From GCA-2720865 sp047630275 (GTDB taxonomy: Bacteria > Bdellovibrionota > Bacteriovoracia > Bacteriovoracales > Bacteriovoracaceae), in NCBI GenBank assembly GCA_047630275.1, contig JBLHVN010000003.1:496001-560000 (forward strand): a stretch of DNA of 64,000 bases, in the 5' to 3' direction. The translations under genes and the position numbers were made by a program. The notes under the pieces are model-generated. The model saw only the letters and a list, made by a program, of their open reading frames with translations. It was not told the DNA's origin and made no database searches. Shown here piece by piece: positions 17,970-25,726 of this stretch. Within the stretch, counting starts at the first letter, position 1. Each line of letters starts with the position of its first letter.

Positions 17970-18382
17970 CGACAAACCTCATTTAAAATGGAATCAAGCC
18001 CCAAATAAATTGCATGAGGCTCTCTACTTTTGACAAACAAGTTTTCATAATTTTGCTGAGTAGATGACATAAAAAGAGCCCCCTCATCTGAATTACAACC
18101 AGCAAGCTTTGAATATGCCAAAAGATACTCGCCATATCCTTTGGCGGAGTCTTTGCGAATTTCATTGAGGTTTTTAATAAAAAAGGCACCTTTCTGAGTT
18201 TCGCTTTCTTTTAAAGAGGAACAGTTGCCTGTAGAGGATGTAAACTCTGAAGAATTATAAGTAGTAGTAAAAACTGATGAAGTCCAAATCGCTGATTTCT
18301 CAAAGTTTTTACGGCATTCTTTTGGGTTGAATGCCTGCGAGCTAAACGGAAAAAAGATCAAAAATAGGATCGCTGTTTTCAT
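17966..18382 (-). CDS. DUF3015-like exported protein, paralogue 2
   Basis: A 138-residue protein starting at ATG 18382 after GAGG. It has a signal peptide (MKTAILFLIFFPFSSQAF), then SSVFTTTYNSSEFTSSTGNC, and the core NEIRKDSAKGYGEYLLAYSKLAGC shared almost word for word with the neighbouring paralogue. The C-terminal block QNYENLFVKSREP...IYLGLDSILNEVCR is also shared. The junctions on both sides have the same form (GAGG, 3-4 nt, GTCGATGAAA), which shows the genes arose by tandem duplication. Function unknown. Confidence 0.65.
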   Translation of the reverse strand: MKTAILFLIFFPFSSQAFNPKECRKNFEKSAIWTSSVFTTTYNSSEFTSSTGNCSSLKESETQKGAFFIKNLNEIRKDSAKGYGEYLLAYSKLAGCNSDEGALFMSSTQQNYENLFVKSREPHAIYLGLDSILNEVCR

Positions 18383-18798
18383 CGACACGCCTCAATCAAA
18401 ATAGATTCCAATCCCAAATAAATTTTCAGAGGTTCCTTACTTTTAACAAACAAATTTTCGTAGTTCTGTTGAGCTGACGTCATAAAATCAGCACTTTCCT
18501 TTGAATTACATCCAGCAAGCTTTGAATAAGCTAAAAGGTATTCACCATTTCCTTTGGCGGAGTCGTCGCGAATTTTATCGAGGTTATCTGTAAGAAAATA
18601 TTTTTTGTCGCTTTCAATTTGGCCAATCATAGAACAACCTCCCCACGAACTAACGAACTGGGTTGTCGATATTAGGCCACCTCCTAATCCGGTATGCCTT
18701 TTACCTATATCTTTGCTGCATTCATCATTGCTAAAACCAAATGCCTGCTGACTAAAAATAAAACTAAGAACAAAAGATAATCCGACTAGTTTATTCAT
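18379..18798 (-). CDS. DUF3015-like exported protein, paralogue 1
   Basis: A 139-residue protein, first gene of the three-gene exported operon, with GAGG 6 nt before ATG 18798. It has a signal peptide ending in FGF, a glycine-rich GLGGGLISTTQFVSSWGGCSMIG segment very like the Rhs-linked paralogue at 8062, and the shared NLDKIRDDSAKGNGEYLLAYSKLAGC core. DUF3015 is a family of exported proteins of unknown function found in proteobacteria and bdellovibrios. Three copies on one island suggest a selected role, possibly linked to the Rhs protein. Confidence 0.65.
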   Translation of the reverse strand: MNKLVGLSFVLSFIFSQQAFGFSNDECSKDIGKRHTGLGGGLISTTQFVSSWGGCSMIGQIESDKKYFLTDNLDKIRDDSAKGNGEYLLAYSKLAGCNSKESADFMTSAQQNYENLFVKSKEPLKIYLGLESILIEACR

Positions 18799-19056
18799 AA
18801 AAACCTCACTTTAATTATAAACAATTCAAAGCCTAGTACAATTTATTTAGAACCAATATTGAAATAAATTACGAGAGGAAAACAGTAGATACAATTAGGT
18901 AAAAAACAGTGCATACTTTTTATTTTTAATGCAATTTTTCTCTTGTACTTCGACCTCATTTTTCATACTAGAATGTTCCTCTGCTGGAAATCACAGCGTC
19001 ACGCTTCGAATGAAGCTTCTAAGTTATTAACTATTCGAAACAGCAAAGGAGTTTAA

Positions 19057-19296
19057 TTGGGCAAAAAGGGAATAGAACATTTCAATTCAGGATTGGCCGA
19101 GTATAATGGCGATCCGATCTTTAAAATTAAAATATGGACGATAGATGATGTTGCGTCGTTTTTAGACCTCTCTAAGGGGACTATTTACAACAAAGTATCG
19201 AGACGAGAAATTCCTTTTAGGAAACCAAAAAGCGGAAGGCGCCTTTATTTCTTACCGGACGAAATCCTTAATTGGGTTGAGGAGGGCTTGAGATGA
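19057..19296 (+). CDS. Excisionase-like helix-turn-helix protein of E2
   Basis: A 79-residue protein with a MerR/excisionase-type winged helix: WTIDDVASFLDLSKGTIYNKVSRREIPFRKP, then LYFLPDEILNWVEEG. It begins at TTG 19057 after AAAGGAG. The stop overlaps the integrase start (ATGA). It closely resembles the small gene before the E3 integrase. It probably sets the direction of recombination and may repress the operon. Confidence 0.75.
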   Translation: MGKKGIEHFNSGLAEYNGDPIFKIKIWTIDDVASFLDLSKGTIYNKVSRREIPFRKPKSGRRLYFLPDEILNWVEEGLR

Positions 19297-20531
19297 TGGA
19301 GTCTTTTATGAAAAAAGCATACGAAAAGATGCCGAATCTACCCGGTATCTATAAAAATCTAAAAAGTGGAAGCTACCTTGCGCGTAAAAAGATAAACGGC
19401 AAGGAATATAGCGAATCTTTTAAAACTCTTAGACAAGCAAGACAATGGAGGCATTCATTCGGAGGTTTTAACTCTGGTGATCCAGTAAAAGTTAAATCTA
19501 CAAGTTTGAATAAGGTTTGGCTTACCATGCAAAGAGAACACTTTCCTACTCTAGCAACTAGCACCAAAGCCATCTGGCACAGAAGGTATGAACCATGGAA
19601 GAGTATTGAACATCTTCCTATGGATAAAATCACTCCTTCTCTTGTTACAAAATGGGTTTATGAATTAGTTGAATACTACAAGTCTGAGTTTTACCAAAGT
19701 TCTGGTAGAGGTAAGGCAGGAAGGTGTAATTTAAATAATGAGCTTAATATGTTTGTTACAATCTTTAATTGGTATAAAGAGAGTGAAGAGTTTGAAAAAG
19801 AAGCTTTGCACTTAACTAATCCCATTAGAAAGAAACATAAGAAGCTTGGTTTTGTTAAGCCTGTCCCAGAGAAGAAGATGCAGATCTCACTTGATCATGC
19901 CCTTATTTTCTTTGAATACTTAAAACCACTCTACCGCTCAGTCGCTATGATGCAGTTCTTTACTGCTGGAAGAATTAGTGAAGTGGCCGGAATGCAGTGG
20001 AGTAATATGGATCTAGAGAATAAAAGACTTATTATCAGAGAAACTGTTACATGGGACCCAAGCCATAAAACCTTCTTAGAGTTAAAACCTTTTCCGAAAA
20101 ACAAAGAAGCCCGTGTTTGTTATCTCTCAGAAGAGATGGTGCAAATATTGAAGGAGCGTAAAGCTTTTCAATTACCGGCCAATAACTATGTTTTTCATGT
20201 GGAGGGTAAACCTCTTAACTACTGCACAATTCAGCTTCACTACCGAGCGGCCCAAAGAAAAGGGAAACTTCCCTATTCTGGAACTCATATTCTTCGCCAC
20301 GGTATGGCAAAACTCGCTCGTAAAGTGGGAGGCCTAGACGCCGTTTTGGCCATGACTGGTCATAAGGATATAAAGCTCGCCGATCACTATTCAAAATGCA
20401 CTGAGGACGATCAAAAAGAGGTCTCCATGCGTATCTTTGAAAAGATCAGAGAGGCATCAGCGGAAAGCGGTACCACTGAAGAATTAGCAGAAAACGTGTT
20501 TAAGCTATCAGACTATGCGTCTAAGGCCTAG
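19293..20531 (+). CDS. Tyrosine recombinase (integrase) of E2
   Basis: A 412-residue phage-type integrase with an N-terminal arm-binding segment (GIYKNLKSGSYLARKKINGK), a core-binding domain and the catalytic domain: TAGRISEVAGMQW (Arg), HILRHGMAKLAR (His-x-x-Arg) and GHKDIKLADHYSK (His and the Tyr nucleophile). All catalytic residues are present. It starts at 19293 overlapping the excisionase; an ATG at 19308 is an alternative. Its 3' end lies about 120 bp from the mutM-start copy, the usual place for an integrase that targets that site. It is paralogous to the E3 integrase at 24449. Confidence 0.85.
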   Translation: MMESFMKKAYEKMPNLPGIYKNLKSGSYLARKKINGKEYSESFKTLRQARQWRHSFGGFNSGDPVKVKSTSLNKVWLTMQREHFPTLATSTKAIWHRRYEPWKSIEHLPMDKITPSLVTKWVYELVEYYKSEFYQSSGRGKAGRCNLNNELNMFVTIFNWYKESEEFEKEALHLTNPIRKKHKKLGFVKPVPEKKMQISLDHALIFFEYLKPLYRSVAMMQFFTAGRISEVAGMQWSNMDLENKRLIIRETVTWDPSHKTFLELKPFPKNKEARVCYLSEEMVQILKERKAFQLPANNYVFHVEGKPLNYCTIQLHYRAAQRKGKLPYSGTHILRHGMAKLARKVGGLDAVLAMTGHKDIKLADHYSKCTEDDQKEVSMRIFEKIREASAESGTTEELAENVFKLSDYASKA

Positions 20532-20543
20532 TTTGATAACATC

Positions 20544-20599
20544 GGCGGGACTGAAAAGCTCAGTACCGCGGTACCACGGCGGGATTGGGCGGTACTGAG
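20544..20599 (+). repeat. Arm-type repeats at the right end of E2
   Basis: Three direct 10-mers GGCGGGACTG (20544), GGCGGGATTG (20578) and GGCGGTACTG (20588), plus one inverted copy at 20561-20570. The sequence also forms an 11-bp perfect inverted repeat, CTCAGTACCGC with GCGGTACTGAG. They have the position and spacing expected of integrase arm-binding sites and match the E3 repeats in pattern GGCKGKAYTR. Confidence 0.7.
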
Positions 20600-20646
20600 T
20601 AAGTATCACCCAAAAAACATTAATATAAATAATAGGTTACAGGTAT

Positions 20647-20783
20647 ATGCCCGAACTACCCGAAGTGGCAAAGCACTCAATCAAAAATTCTTTAAAATCA
20701 CTGAGATGAAGTCGTAGAGGCTCTTTCCACGTTTTTTGGTATTTCACTTTAGTTCACTGATACTCATGGTTTTTCACAAGCTC
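20647..20783 (+). repeat. Intact att (E2/E3 junction) and E3 left-end repeat
   Basis: ATGCCCGAACTACCCGAAGT at 20647-20666 equals the mutM start. The following DNA is a third, more diverged copy of the island left end, with TTTGGTATTTCACTTTAGTT followed 25 bp later by TTTTTCACAAG. Recombination between this core and mutM at 25728 would release E3 cleanly. Confidence 0.8.
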
Positions 20784-20802
20784 GGCTGTATTGGCTGTAT
20801 TA
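20784..20802 (+). repeat. Arm-type repeats at the left end of E3
   Basis: GGCTGTATTG (20784-20793) and GGCTGTATTA (20793-20802) share one base and repeat exactly the 10-mers at the right end of E3 (25645-25678). Finding the same short repeat at both ends of one element is what integrase arm sites look like. Confidence 0.7.
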
Positions 20803-21381
20803 GATTCTCTTTAGAACAAAGCTATAGATATGCCAGTGCTTGAGATTTCCTAATGCCGTTTTTCGATCTTCCTCCACCTCATCGAAGTACATTATATCAA
20901 AGCCCTTAAAAAGTTTTGATATTGAATCATGATCTAAAAATGTCATTGTTTTGTCGTTCTTAATTGCCCAAGTATCATTTACTCCAAACAAATTACCTGC
21001 AAGCACTCCATCCTTAACTAAAGCATTCTTCATATTTTCCCAAAATTTATTGAACTCTTCTGCCCTACAAAAAGGAAAGGATGCCGCACCAAAGATCAAA
21101 TCACATTCTTTCAAGTCTATACTTTCAAAGTTACTGCGAACAGCTTTTACAGAGCGACTATCTTTAGTGGTTTTATTTATAAAATCAATTGAAGCCTGTT
21201 CTTGGTCTACTGCTATAACACGCCATCCATTCCTTGCTAAGTAGTTACTATCAACGCCCGCCCCTGCTCCCAAGTCATAAGCAAGACCTTTCTTCGATAA
21301 CATATCTAAAGCAATTCTTAAGACTGGATGCTCTTTTCTTTTACTAACCTTTTTATAGTAGTCTTCCCAAGAATTTCCCAT
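20800..21381 (-). CDS. Class I SAM-dependent methyltransferase
   Basis: A 193-residue protein from ATG 21381 (AGGAAG 6 nt upstream; a TTG two codons earlier is less likely). It has a Rossmann methyltransferase fold: motif I AYDLGAGAGVDSNYLA near residue 34, VIAVDQEQASIDFINK (motif II), and LIFGAASFPFC near motif IV. The substrate cannot be deduced; relatives include TehB-like small-molecule methyltransferases. It follows two GNAT genes on E3 with a 10-nt gap and is likely co-transcribed with them. Confidence 0.7.
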   Translation of the reverse strand: MGNSWEDYYKKVSKRKEHPVLRIALDMLSKKGLAYDLGAGAGVDSNYLARNGWRVIAVDQEQASIDFINKTTKDSRSVKAVRSNFESIDLKECDLIFGAASFPFCRAEEFNKFWENMKNALVKDGVLAGNLFGVNDTWAIKNDKTMTFLDHDSISKLFKGFDIMYFDEVEEDRKTALGNLKHWHIYSFVLKRI

Positions 21382-21391
21382 AGTCAACTTC

Positions 21392-21964
21392 CTACAATGC
21401 TAACAGGTAGTGCTCTGAAGCCCACCATATTCCATCTACATATGTTTTATTCTTTTGCTTTCCAATTAGTTCAAAACCACTTTTGAAAAGGATATTCTTC
21501 ATCTCTTGATTAAACTCAAAAACGCCTGCTTCAATATGTGTGCAATTTGCCTCTTTAGCTTTCTTCAATAAATATTGACACAAGATCAGTCCCAGCCCTT
21601 TACCTCTGTTCTCATCGTCTCCTATACATATACTTGGCCAAGCAACACGACCTTCCTTTGATATAGCAACAGGGTGATCTATATAGAATTGACCATAACC
21701 AATATACTTCTCGCCTAGCTTGATCATAAAAACTGATTTCTCTAAATTATTAGAGTTAGAGAATTGCTTTCTAAAATCCTCTTCCGTAAACACAGCACTC
21801 TGTTGGTCCTCTTTTTGCAAAGTCCAGTTCTTGATCAATACTGGATTTTTATTCCAAAGTACAAATGCTTTAGCATGAGAAATATTATTTGGATCAATAT
21901 CTTCAAATCGAATCTCTTTGGATTCCTCTAAGGAAATAAAATCCTGTTCAGATAAAAACACCAA
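21392..21964 (-). CDS. GNAT-family N-acetyltransferase
   Basis: A 190-residue GNAT. The acetyl-CoA site is recognisable at CIGDDENRGKGLGLILCQYLLKKA (motif A, R-G-K-G-L-G), with a C-terminal NILFKSGFELIGKQKN. The start is TTG 21964 or GTG 21961; GGGGAG lies just upstream. It sits second in a run of three small enzyme genes on E3. The substrate is unknown; such cargo GNATs often modify antibiotics or toxins, but nothing here shows which. Confidence 0.7.
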   Translation of the reverse strand: MVFLSEQDFISLEESKEIRFEDIDPNNISHAKAFVLWNKNPVLIKNWTLQKEDQQSAVFTEEDFRKQFSNSNNLEKSVFMIKLGEKYIGYGQFYIDHPVAISKEGRVAWPSICIGDDENRGKGLGLILCQYLLKKAKEANCTHIEAGVFEFNQEMKNILFKSGFELIGKQKNKTYVDGIWWASEHYLLAL

Positions 21965-21980
21965 CTCCCCCCAGTCTAAC

Positions 21981-22577
21981 CTAATTCATTTTGAAAAGTT
22001 TCTTCAATTGCTCATCTGGTCTAACTTGCCCTGCACGATAATCCATTATTTTTCTTCTTGTTTCATTGGTAAAATACTTCAAATGAACAAGGACTCCAAA
22101 TACATCATCCATTTCAAGGCTAGAGATAACAAACCCTGCTTTAAGTTTTGGAATAATGACTGAGTTATTAGTCGCGTTATGTCTGCTATATATGACCTGA
22201 AAGCCTTCCTTCTCTAGTATATCAATTGAAGTCTTCATTAGTGATGTATAAAGTCCCTTTCTTCTATGTTCCTTAAGAACAGCAGAATTACACATGTAGT
22301 AGACCATTGCATTTTCTTGAAAACCAAAGCTCCAGCCAACAAAATTCTCATCACTATCAAACAACCCTAAGTATAGTTTTAAAGGATCATTGAAGATTCT
22401 TTCCCTTAAAGCCCCCACTTTCTTTTTTTCGTCATCAGAAATGAACTCAAAAGGAAATACAGAATGATCATCTTCAAACACCATTTCTCTCAAAGGTTTT
22501 TGTAGTTCAATAAAACTATCTTCTTCTAAAACCCTTATTTTATATCCATCCTCAAGATTAAATACCCTTTCCATCAT
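21981..22577 (-). CDS. GNAT-family N-acetyltransferase
   Basis: A 198-residue GNAT with motif A at CNSAVLKEHRRKGLYTSLMKTSIDIL and the following VIYSRHNATNNSVIIPKLKAGFVISS. The start is ATG 22577 (or the next codon, also ATG). It lies 8 nt downstream of the antitoxin gene. GNATs beside toxin-antitoxin pairs can themselves be toxins, but those are shorter and act on tRNA; this one looks like a small-molecule or peptide acetyltransferase. Substrate unknown. Confidence 0.7.
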   Translation of the reverse strand: MMERVFNLEDGYKIRVLEEDSFIELQKPLREMVFEDDHSVFPFEFISDDEKKKVGALRERIFNDPLKLYLGLFDSDENFVGWSFGFQENAMVYYMCNSAVLKEHRRKGLYTSLMKTSIDILEKEGFQVIYSRHNATNNSVIIPKLKAGFVISSLEMDDVFGVLVHLKYFTNETRRKIMDYRAGQVRPDEQLKKLFKMN

Positions 22578-22585
22578 TAATCCTT

Positions 22586-22981
22586 CTAGCTAGCCAACTT
22601 AGAAATCGAAATACTATTCAAGTCAATCTCAGGCAAGGCCCTCTTTAGTTTGGAGACGTTCTCAATACTCGTTTCCTTCTCCCCTTTTTCAATCATCTTG
22701 ATCGTTGGAAGAGGTATGCCAGAGGCTTTATTTAAATCTTCTTGGGTCATATTTGAACGCTTACGATAAAGCTTAATAAGCATAGCAAGCTTTTGGGATG
22801 AAGTGACTTCTTTGAAAGAAATAATCGTTTTCCTTGCATTATAAAGATCGTAGCCGACAACTCGGTCATCTTCTTCTGCTAAGACAGCATCAACTCCATC
22901 AAGAAAGTCTTCTACGTAACACTCCACATTTTCAAGTCTAATAGACATAAAATCTGTTTTAGCATCATATGAAATTTTCAT
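22586..22981 (-). CDS. DUF2283-HTH antitoxin
   Basis: A 131-residue two-domain protein. Residues 1-52 are DUF2283-like (MKISYDAKTDFMSIRLEN...DGVDAVLAEEDDRVVGYDL), and residues 62-125 are an XRE helix-turn-helix (NMTQEDLNKASGIPLPTIKMIEKG). Its start overlaps the stop of the toxin gene by one base (TAATG). The HTH part should bind the inverted repeat at 23350, giving the autoregulation typical of toxin-antitoxin operons. Here the toxin comes first. Confidence 0.8.
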   Translation of the reverse strand: MKISYDAKTDFMSIRLENVECYVEDFLDGVDAVLAEEDDRVVGYDLYNARKTIISFKEVTSSQKLAMLIKLYRKRSNMTQEDLNKASGIPLPTIKMIEKGEKETSIENVSKLKRALPEIDLNSISISKLAS

Positions 22982-23307
22982 TACTCACCTTCCTTAAAAA
23001 AAATTATTCCACAAGAAATACTAGACCTTGTGTGAGCCGTTGAAATCCAGTTACCATCATTACAAATCTTAACGGTCACTCGATAATAACGAACCTTATC
23101 TTTTTTATTTTTCCAAGGCCCCTTATAATAAAGCCTATAGTTCTCTAAGTTTTTATGCTGGCTTTCACAAACGACTGACGGTTCTTTTAATACTTCAGCG
23201 ATTAACACTTTTGTCATCTCTGGGTGATCTACTGTGATGTGTTTTGTCCAAACATCATCATCTAGTAAAATGTCCTCGTCCTTATAGTCTTTAAAAGTAT
23301 CCGTCAT
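22981..23307 (-). CDS. BECR/RelE-fold nuclease toxin (PBECR/DUF4258-like)
   Basis: A 108-residue protein with the pattern of small BECR-fold nuclease toxins: WTKHITVDHPEMTKVLIAEVLKEPSVV (HPE helix, then Pro-Ser-Val), NYRLYYKGPW, a beta-strand YYRVTVKI and the C-terminal ISTAHTRSSISCGIIFFK. These toxins cut RNA. Pairing with the overlapping DUF2283-HTH gene supports a toxin-antitoxin module that would help keep island E3 in the cell. Which exact subfamily it belongs to is uncertain. Confidence 0.7.
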   Translation of the reverse strand: MTDTFKDYKDEDILLDDDVWTKHITVDHPEMTKVLIAEVLKEPSVVCESQHKNLENYRLYYKGPWKNKKDKVRYYRVTVKICNDGNWISTAHTRSSISCGIIFFKEGE

Positions 23308-23349
23308 TAAGCCAAGCTCCTTAAATCAGTGTAGTACATCTATCTAAAA

Positions 23350-23402
23350 AAGTATACGATATTATACTTTTTGCATATTTTAGAATATAATATCGAATAC
23401 TT
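23350..23402. promoter_or_regulatory. Inverted repeat before the toxin-antitoxin operon
   Basis: AAGTAT and GATATTATA (left) are mirrored exactly by TATAATATC and ATACTT (right), with two unmatched bases at the same place in each 17-bp arm and a 19-bp spacer. It starts 43 bp upstream of the toxin start and overlaps where the promoter must be. It is the likely operator for the HTH antitoxin. Confidence 0.65.
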
Positions 23403-24008
23403 ACAATCCAAGTCCTTATTCTAGATAATCTCTTTCAAGTAATAAAAACGTTCATCTCACTTAATTCTTCTAAGCATCATAACCAACACTCTTCCTTTGA
23501 TATTTTTAATCAGCACACAAAACTTTTTTGCTTGCCCCTTCATTAAATTTCATCTTCCTCTTAATCATTTCTTTTTCATAAGCTTCACTTAAATAATTAA
23601 CTTATCCTTTCAAAACAATTCACACCCTACTCTGATTCGCTCGCTCACTTTGGACTCCCTCCATCCTTTTGTGGGAGGGGGGGAGTCAAAAGTGAGCGAG
23701 CGTAACTGATGAATTTGGCAGTACTTTTTAAAGTAAGAAATTATTTTGAGGAATGAATGGGAAAGTATTGGGACAAAATTATCACTTAAAAAACAAATGG
23801 ATACAGCTCTAAACTCTGTAGTACTGGTTAATCTTCACATTATCTAGCAGTAATTTTTGCTTCACTAATAACTCTAAGAAATAGCCTCAAAAAACTTAGT
23901 CATTTGAATTCAGAAGTATTTCTTAGGAAAACATTCCTAAATCTAATCAAAATAAATACTTCATGGATAAAAAATGAGAATAGATCCTCAAAATTATGCA
24001 ATTTGTTT
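23403..24008. other. Non-coding middle of E3
   Basis: About 600 bp without a recognisable gene between the toxin operon and the excisionase-integrase pair. Its only strong structure is the hairpin at 23638-23702. Confidence 0.45.
23638..23702. repeat. Long hairpin in E3 related to the E2 inverted repeat
   Basis: CGCTCGCTCACTTTGGACTCC (23638-23658) pairs with 23682-23702 in 20 of 21 positions, and CTCC/GGAG extend the stem. The top strand has a run of seven G and then AGTCAAAA. The same G-run, AGTCAAAA and following GTAACT occur at 17221-17250 in E2, so the structure is a conserved non-coding part of these islands. Confidence 0.7.
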
Positions 24009-24037
24009 TTCACGAAAAGTTCGTGACGTTTCGTGAA
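24009..24037. promoter_or_regulatory. TTCGTG operator cluster before the E3 excisionase gene
   Basis: Three half-sites: TTCACGAA (24009), TTCGTG (24020) and TTCGTG (24030). The first two are inverted with a 3-bp spacer and the last two are direct, 10 bp apart. They lie about 140 bp upstream of the excisionase start, so they may be a repressor or excisionase binding site controlling excision genes. Confidence 0.5.
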
Positions 24038-24174
24038 GATTAATTCTTTACAGAGGAAGATGGCCATTGGTAAAAACCTTTATCTCGTAACCTAATGCCA
24101 AACAATTATTGAAGTGGCCAAAAGCTGTCGGGGCTAATTACTTAAAAACTAATCTTTTTAGGAGGTTGCCTTTG

Positions 24175-24399
24175 ATGACTTTTGTCCCATCCCTATCGTA
24201 TAATTCACAAATCACGAGTAGTGATAATTTGCTCTTTAACAATCGAATATGGAATATTGATGATGTCGCTCGTTTCACTGGTTTTGCCAAGGGAACGATT
24301 TACAACATGACATCGAGACGAGAAATACCGCATAGAAAACGTGGAAAGAAACTCTTCTTTATCCCAGATGAAATTATGAATTGGATTGAGGAGTCTTAG
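24175..24399 (+). CDS. Excisionase-like helix-turn-helix protein of E3
   Basis: About 74 residues from ATG 24175 (or the TTG one codon before), which has AGGAGG upstream; the longer frame to 24109 lacks a ribosome site. It has a winged-helix motif NIDDVARFTGFAKGTIYNMTSRREIPHRKR, then LFFIPDEIMNWIEES, nearly the same as the E2 gene at 19057. It lies 49 nt before the integrase gene. Predicted recombination directionality factor. Confidence 0.75.
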   Translation: MTFVPSLSYNSQITSSDNLLFNNRIWNIDDVARFTGFAKGTIYNMTSRREIPHRKRGKKLFFIPDEIMNWIEES

Positions 24400-24448
24400 G
24401 ACTCAAATCTAACTTTTAGTTTTAACGGGTATTAAAAGGAGTTTCGTT

Positions 24449-25624
24449 ATGAATAAAAAAGAATATGAAAAATTGCCTCGTCAAAGAGGTATTTACAAAA
24501 ACAAAAAGACTGGTCGTTACCTTGCTGTCAAAAAAATTAAGGGAAAACAGTTTTCTGAATCCTTTGATAAAGTTCGTGAGGCCATACAATGGCGTAATAC
24601 CTTTGATGGTATTAAAAGAAAGAAGAAGGTCTGGCAAAAAAATACACCCACACTTTTAGATGTGTGGGAATCAATGCGAGAACTTCACTTCCCTACTCTT
24701 GAGAGAAGTACCATAGCTATTTGGGAGAGACGCTTTAGAGTTCTTGAAAAACTCTATCAAGTTAATATGGAAGATTTTAAGCCTTCTTTATTAGATGACT
24801 GGATAAGAGTTTCTAAGGAACATTATTTAAAGCTTCCAAACTCAAAGCGTTACAATCTTAGAAATGAGCTTAATCTTTTAGGAACAATCTTTCGTTGGTA
24901 TAGAAATGAGCCGGAACTTGGGGATTATAAGTTTATATCCCCTATTTTAGATCGGCATAAAAAGTCCTGTATTATTCGAGAACTTCCTCTTAGAGACAAG
25001 AAGATTTCACCAGAAGAAGTTATGCGCTTTCTTCACTGCGTACCTACTCTTTATAAAGACCTTGCCTTTTTTCAGTTCCTAACAGCTTCTAGAATAGGAG
25101 AAGCTGCTGGGGCGCAGATTAAGAATATTGATCTAGAAAAAAGAGAGGTCATGATAAAAGAATGCTCCGTTTGGGACCCAAGTAACAAAGTCTTCTCTTA
25201 TTTAAAGGCCTTTCCTAAAAATAAGCAGGTTCGCTATTGTTATATAAATGATTTCTTACAAGAGATCATTGAAAGACGAATAGAAAAGCGAGCACCTAAC
25301 TGTGACTTTCTTTTTCACTATCAAGGTAAACCCATTAACTACTGCACCATTCAATCAAATTACCGCTCTGCTCTTAGAAAGGCAGGACTAAAGTTCACTG
25401 GTACACATATCCTAAGACACGGCATGGCAACTCTAACAAGAAGCCTGACACGCTCCTTAGACGCCACCATGGCCATGACAGGCCACAAGGATATAAAGCT
25501 AGCTGATCATTACTCTGAGATAGGTAGAGAGGTACAAAAAGAGACTTCAATGGTTATCGAAGAGCATCTAAAGCAAGTAGTGGGACTAGAGAACATCATT
25601 CCTTTTAATAGAAAAAAGGATTAG
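24449..25624 (+). CDS. Tyrosine recombinase (integrase) of E3
   Basis: A 391-residue integrase, paralogous to the E2 enzyme. It has arm-binding GIYKNKKTGRYLAVKKIKGK at the N-terminus and the catalytic set TASRIGEAAGAQI, HILRHGMATLTR and GHKDIKLADHYSE. AAAAGGAG precedes ATG 24449 by 7 nt. Its 3' end is followed within 20 bp by three GGCTGTATTR repeats and then the mutM start, so mutM is its attachment site. All catalytic residues are intact, and both att cores are intact, so it should be active. Confidence 0.88.
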   Translation: MNKKEYEKLPRQRGIYKNKKTGRYLAVKKIKGKQFSESFDKVREAIQWRNTFDGIKRKKKVWQKNTPTLLDVWESMRELHFPTLERSTIAIWERRFRVLEKLYQVNMEDFKPSLLDDWIRVSKEHYLKLPNSKRYNLRNELNLLGTIFRWYRNEPELGDYKFISPILDRHKKSCIIRELPLRDKKISPEEVMRFLHCVPTLYKDLAFFQFLTASRIGEAAGAQIKNIDLEKREVMIKECSVWDPSNKVFSYLKAFPKNKQVRYCYINDFLQEIIERRIEKRAPNCDFLFHYQGKPINYCTIQSNYRSALRKAGLKFTGTHILRHGMATLTRSLTRSLDATMAMTGHKDIKLADHYSEIGREVQKETSMVIEEHLKQVVGLENIIPFNRKKD

Positions 25625-25644
25625 ATTTTGGTATTTATACAGTC

Positions 25645-25678
25645 GGCTGTATTAAACCGGCTGTATTGGGCTGTATTG
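25645..25678 (+). repeat. Arm-type repeats at the right end of E3
   Basis: GGCTGTATTA (25645), GGCTGTATTG (25659) and GGCTGTATTG (25669) are direct repeats just after the integrase stop. They are the same 10-mers as at the left end of E3. The last two abut exactly, as the E2 repeats do. Confidence 0.7.
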
Positions 25679-25726
25679 AAAAGATTAGCTCAAAAAAAGT
25701 TAACAATAACATAAGGTTAAAACGCT

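Larger units (their letters stand above)
3977..20647. mobile_element. Integrated element E2 (defence and Rhs island)
   Basis: This 16.7-kb element is bounded by mutM-start copies at 3977 (damaged) and 20647 (intact). It carries a four-gene putative antiphage operon, a giant Rhs lipoprotein with associated small genes, and an excisionase-like gene overlapping a tyrosine integrase at the right end. No phage structural, replication or conjugation genes are visible, so it is best called an integrative island rather than a prophage. The integrase probably still works, but loss of 9 bp in the left core should block clean excision of E2 alone. Confidence 0.8.

Noticed and set aside
3977..20647. E2 as a complete prophage
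   Set aside because: There are no capsid, portal, tail, terminase or replication genes, only integration genes and cargo.
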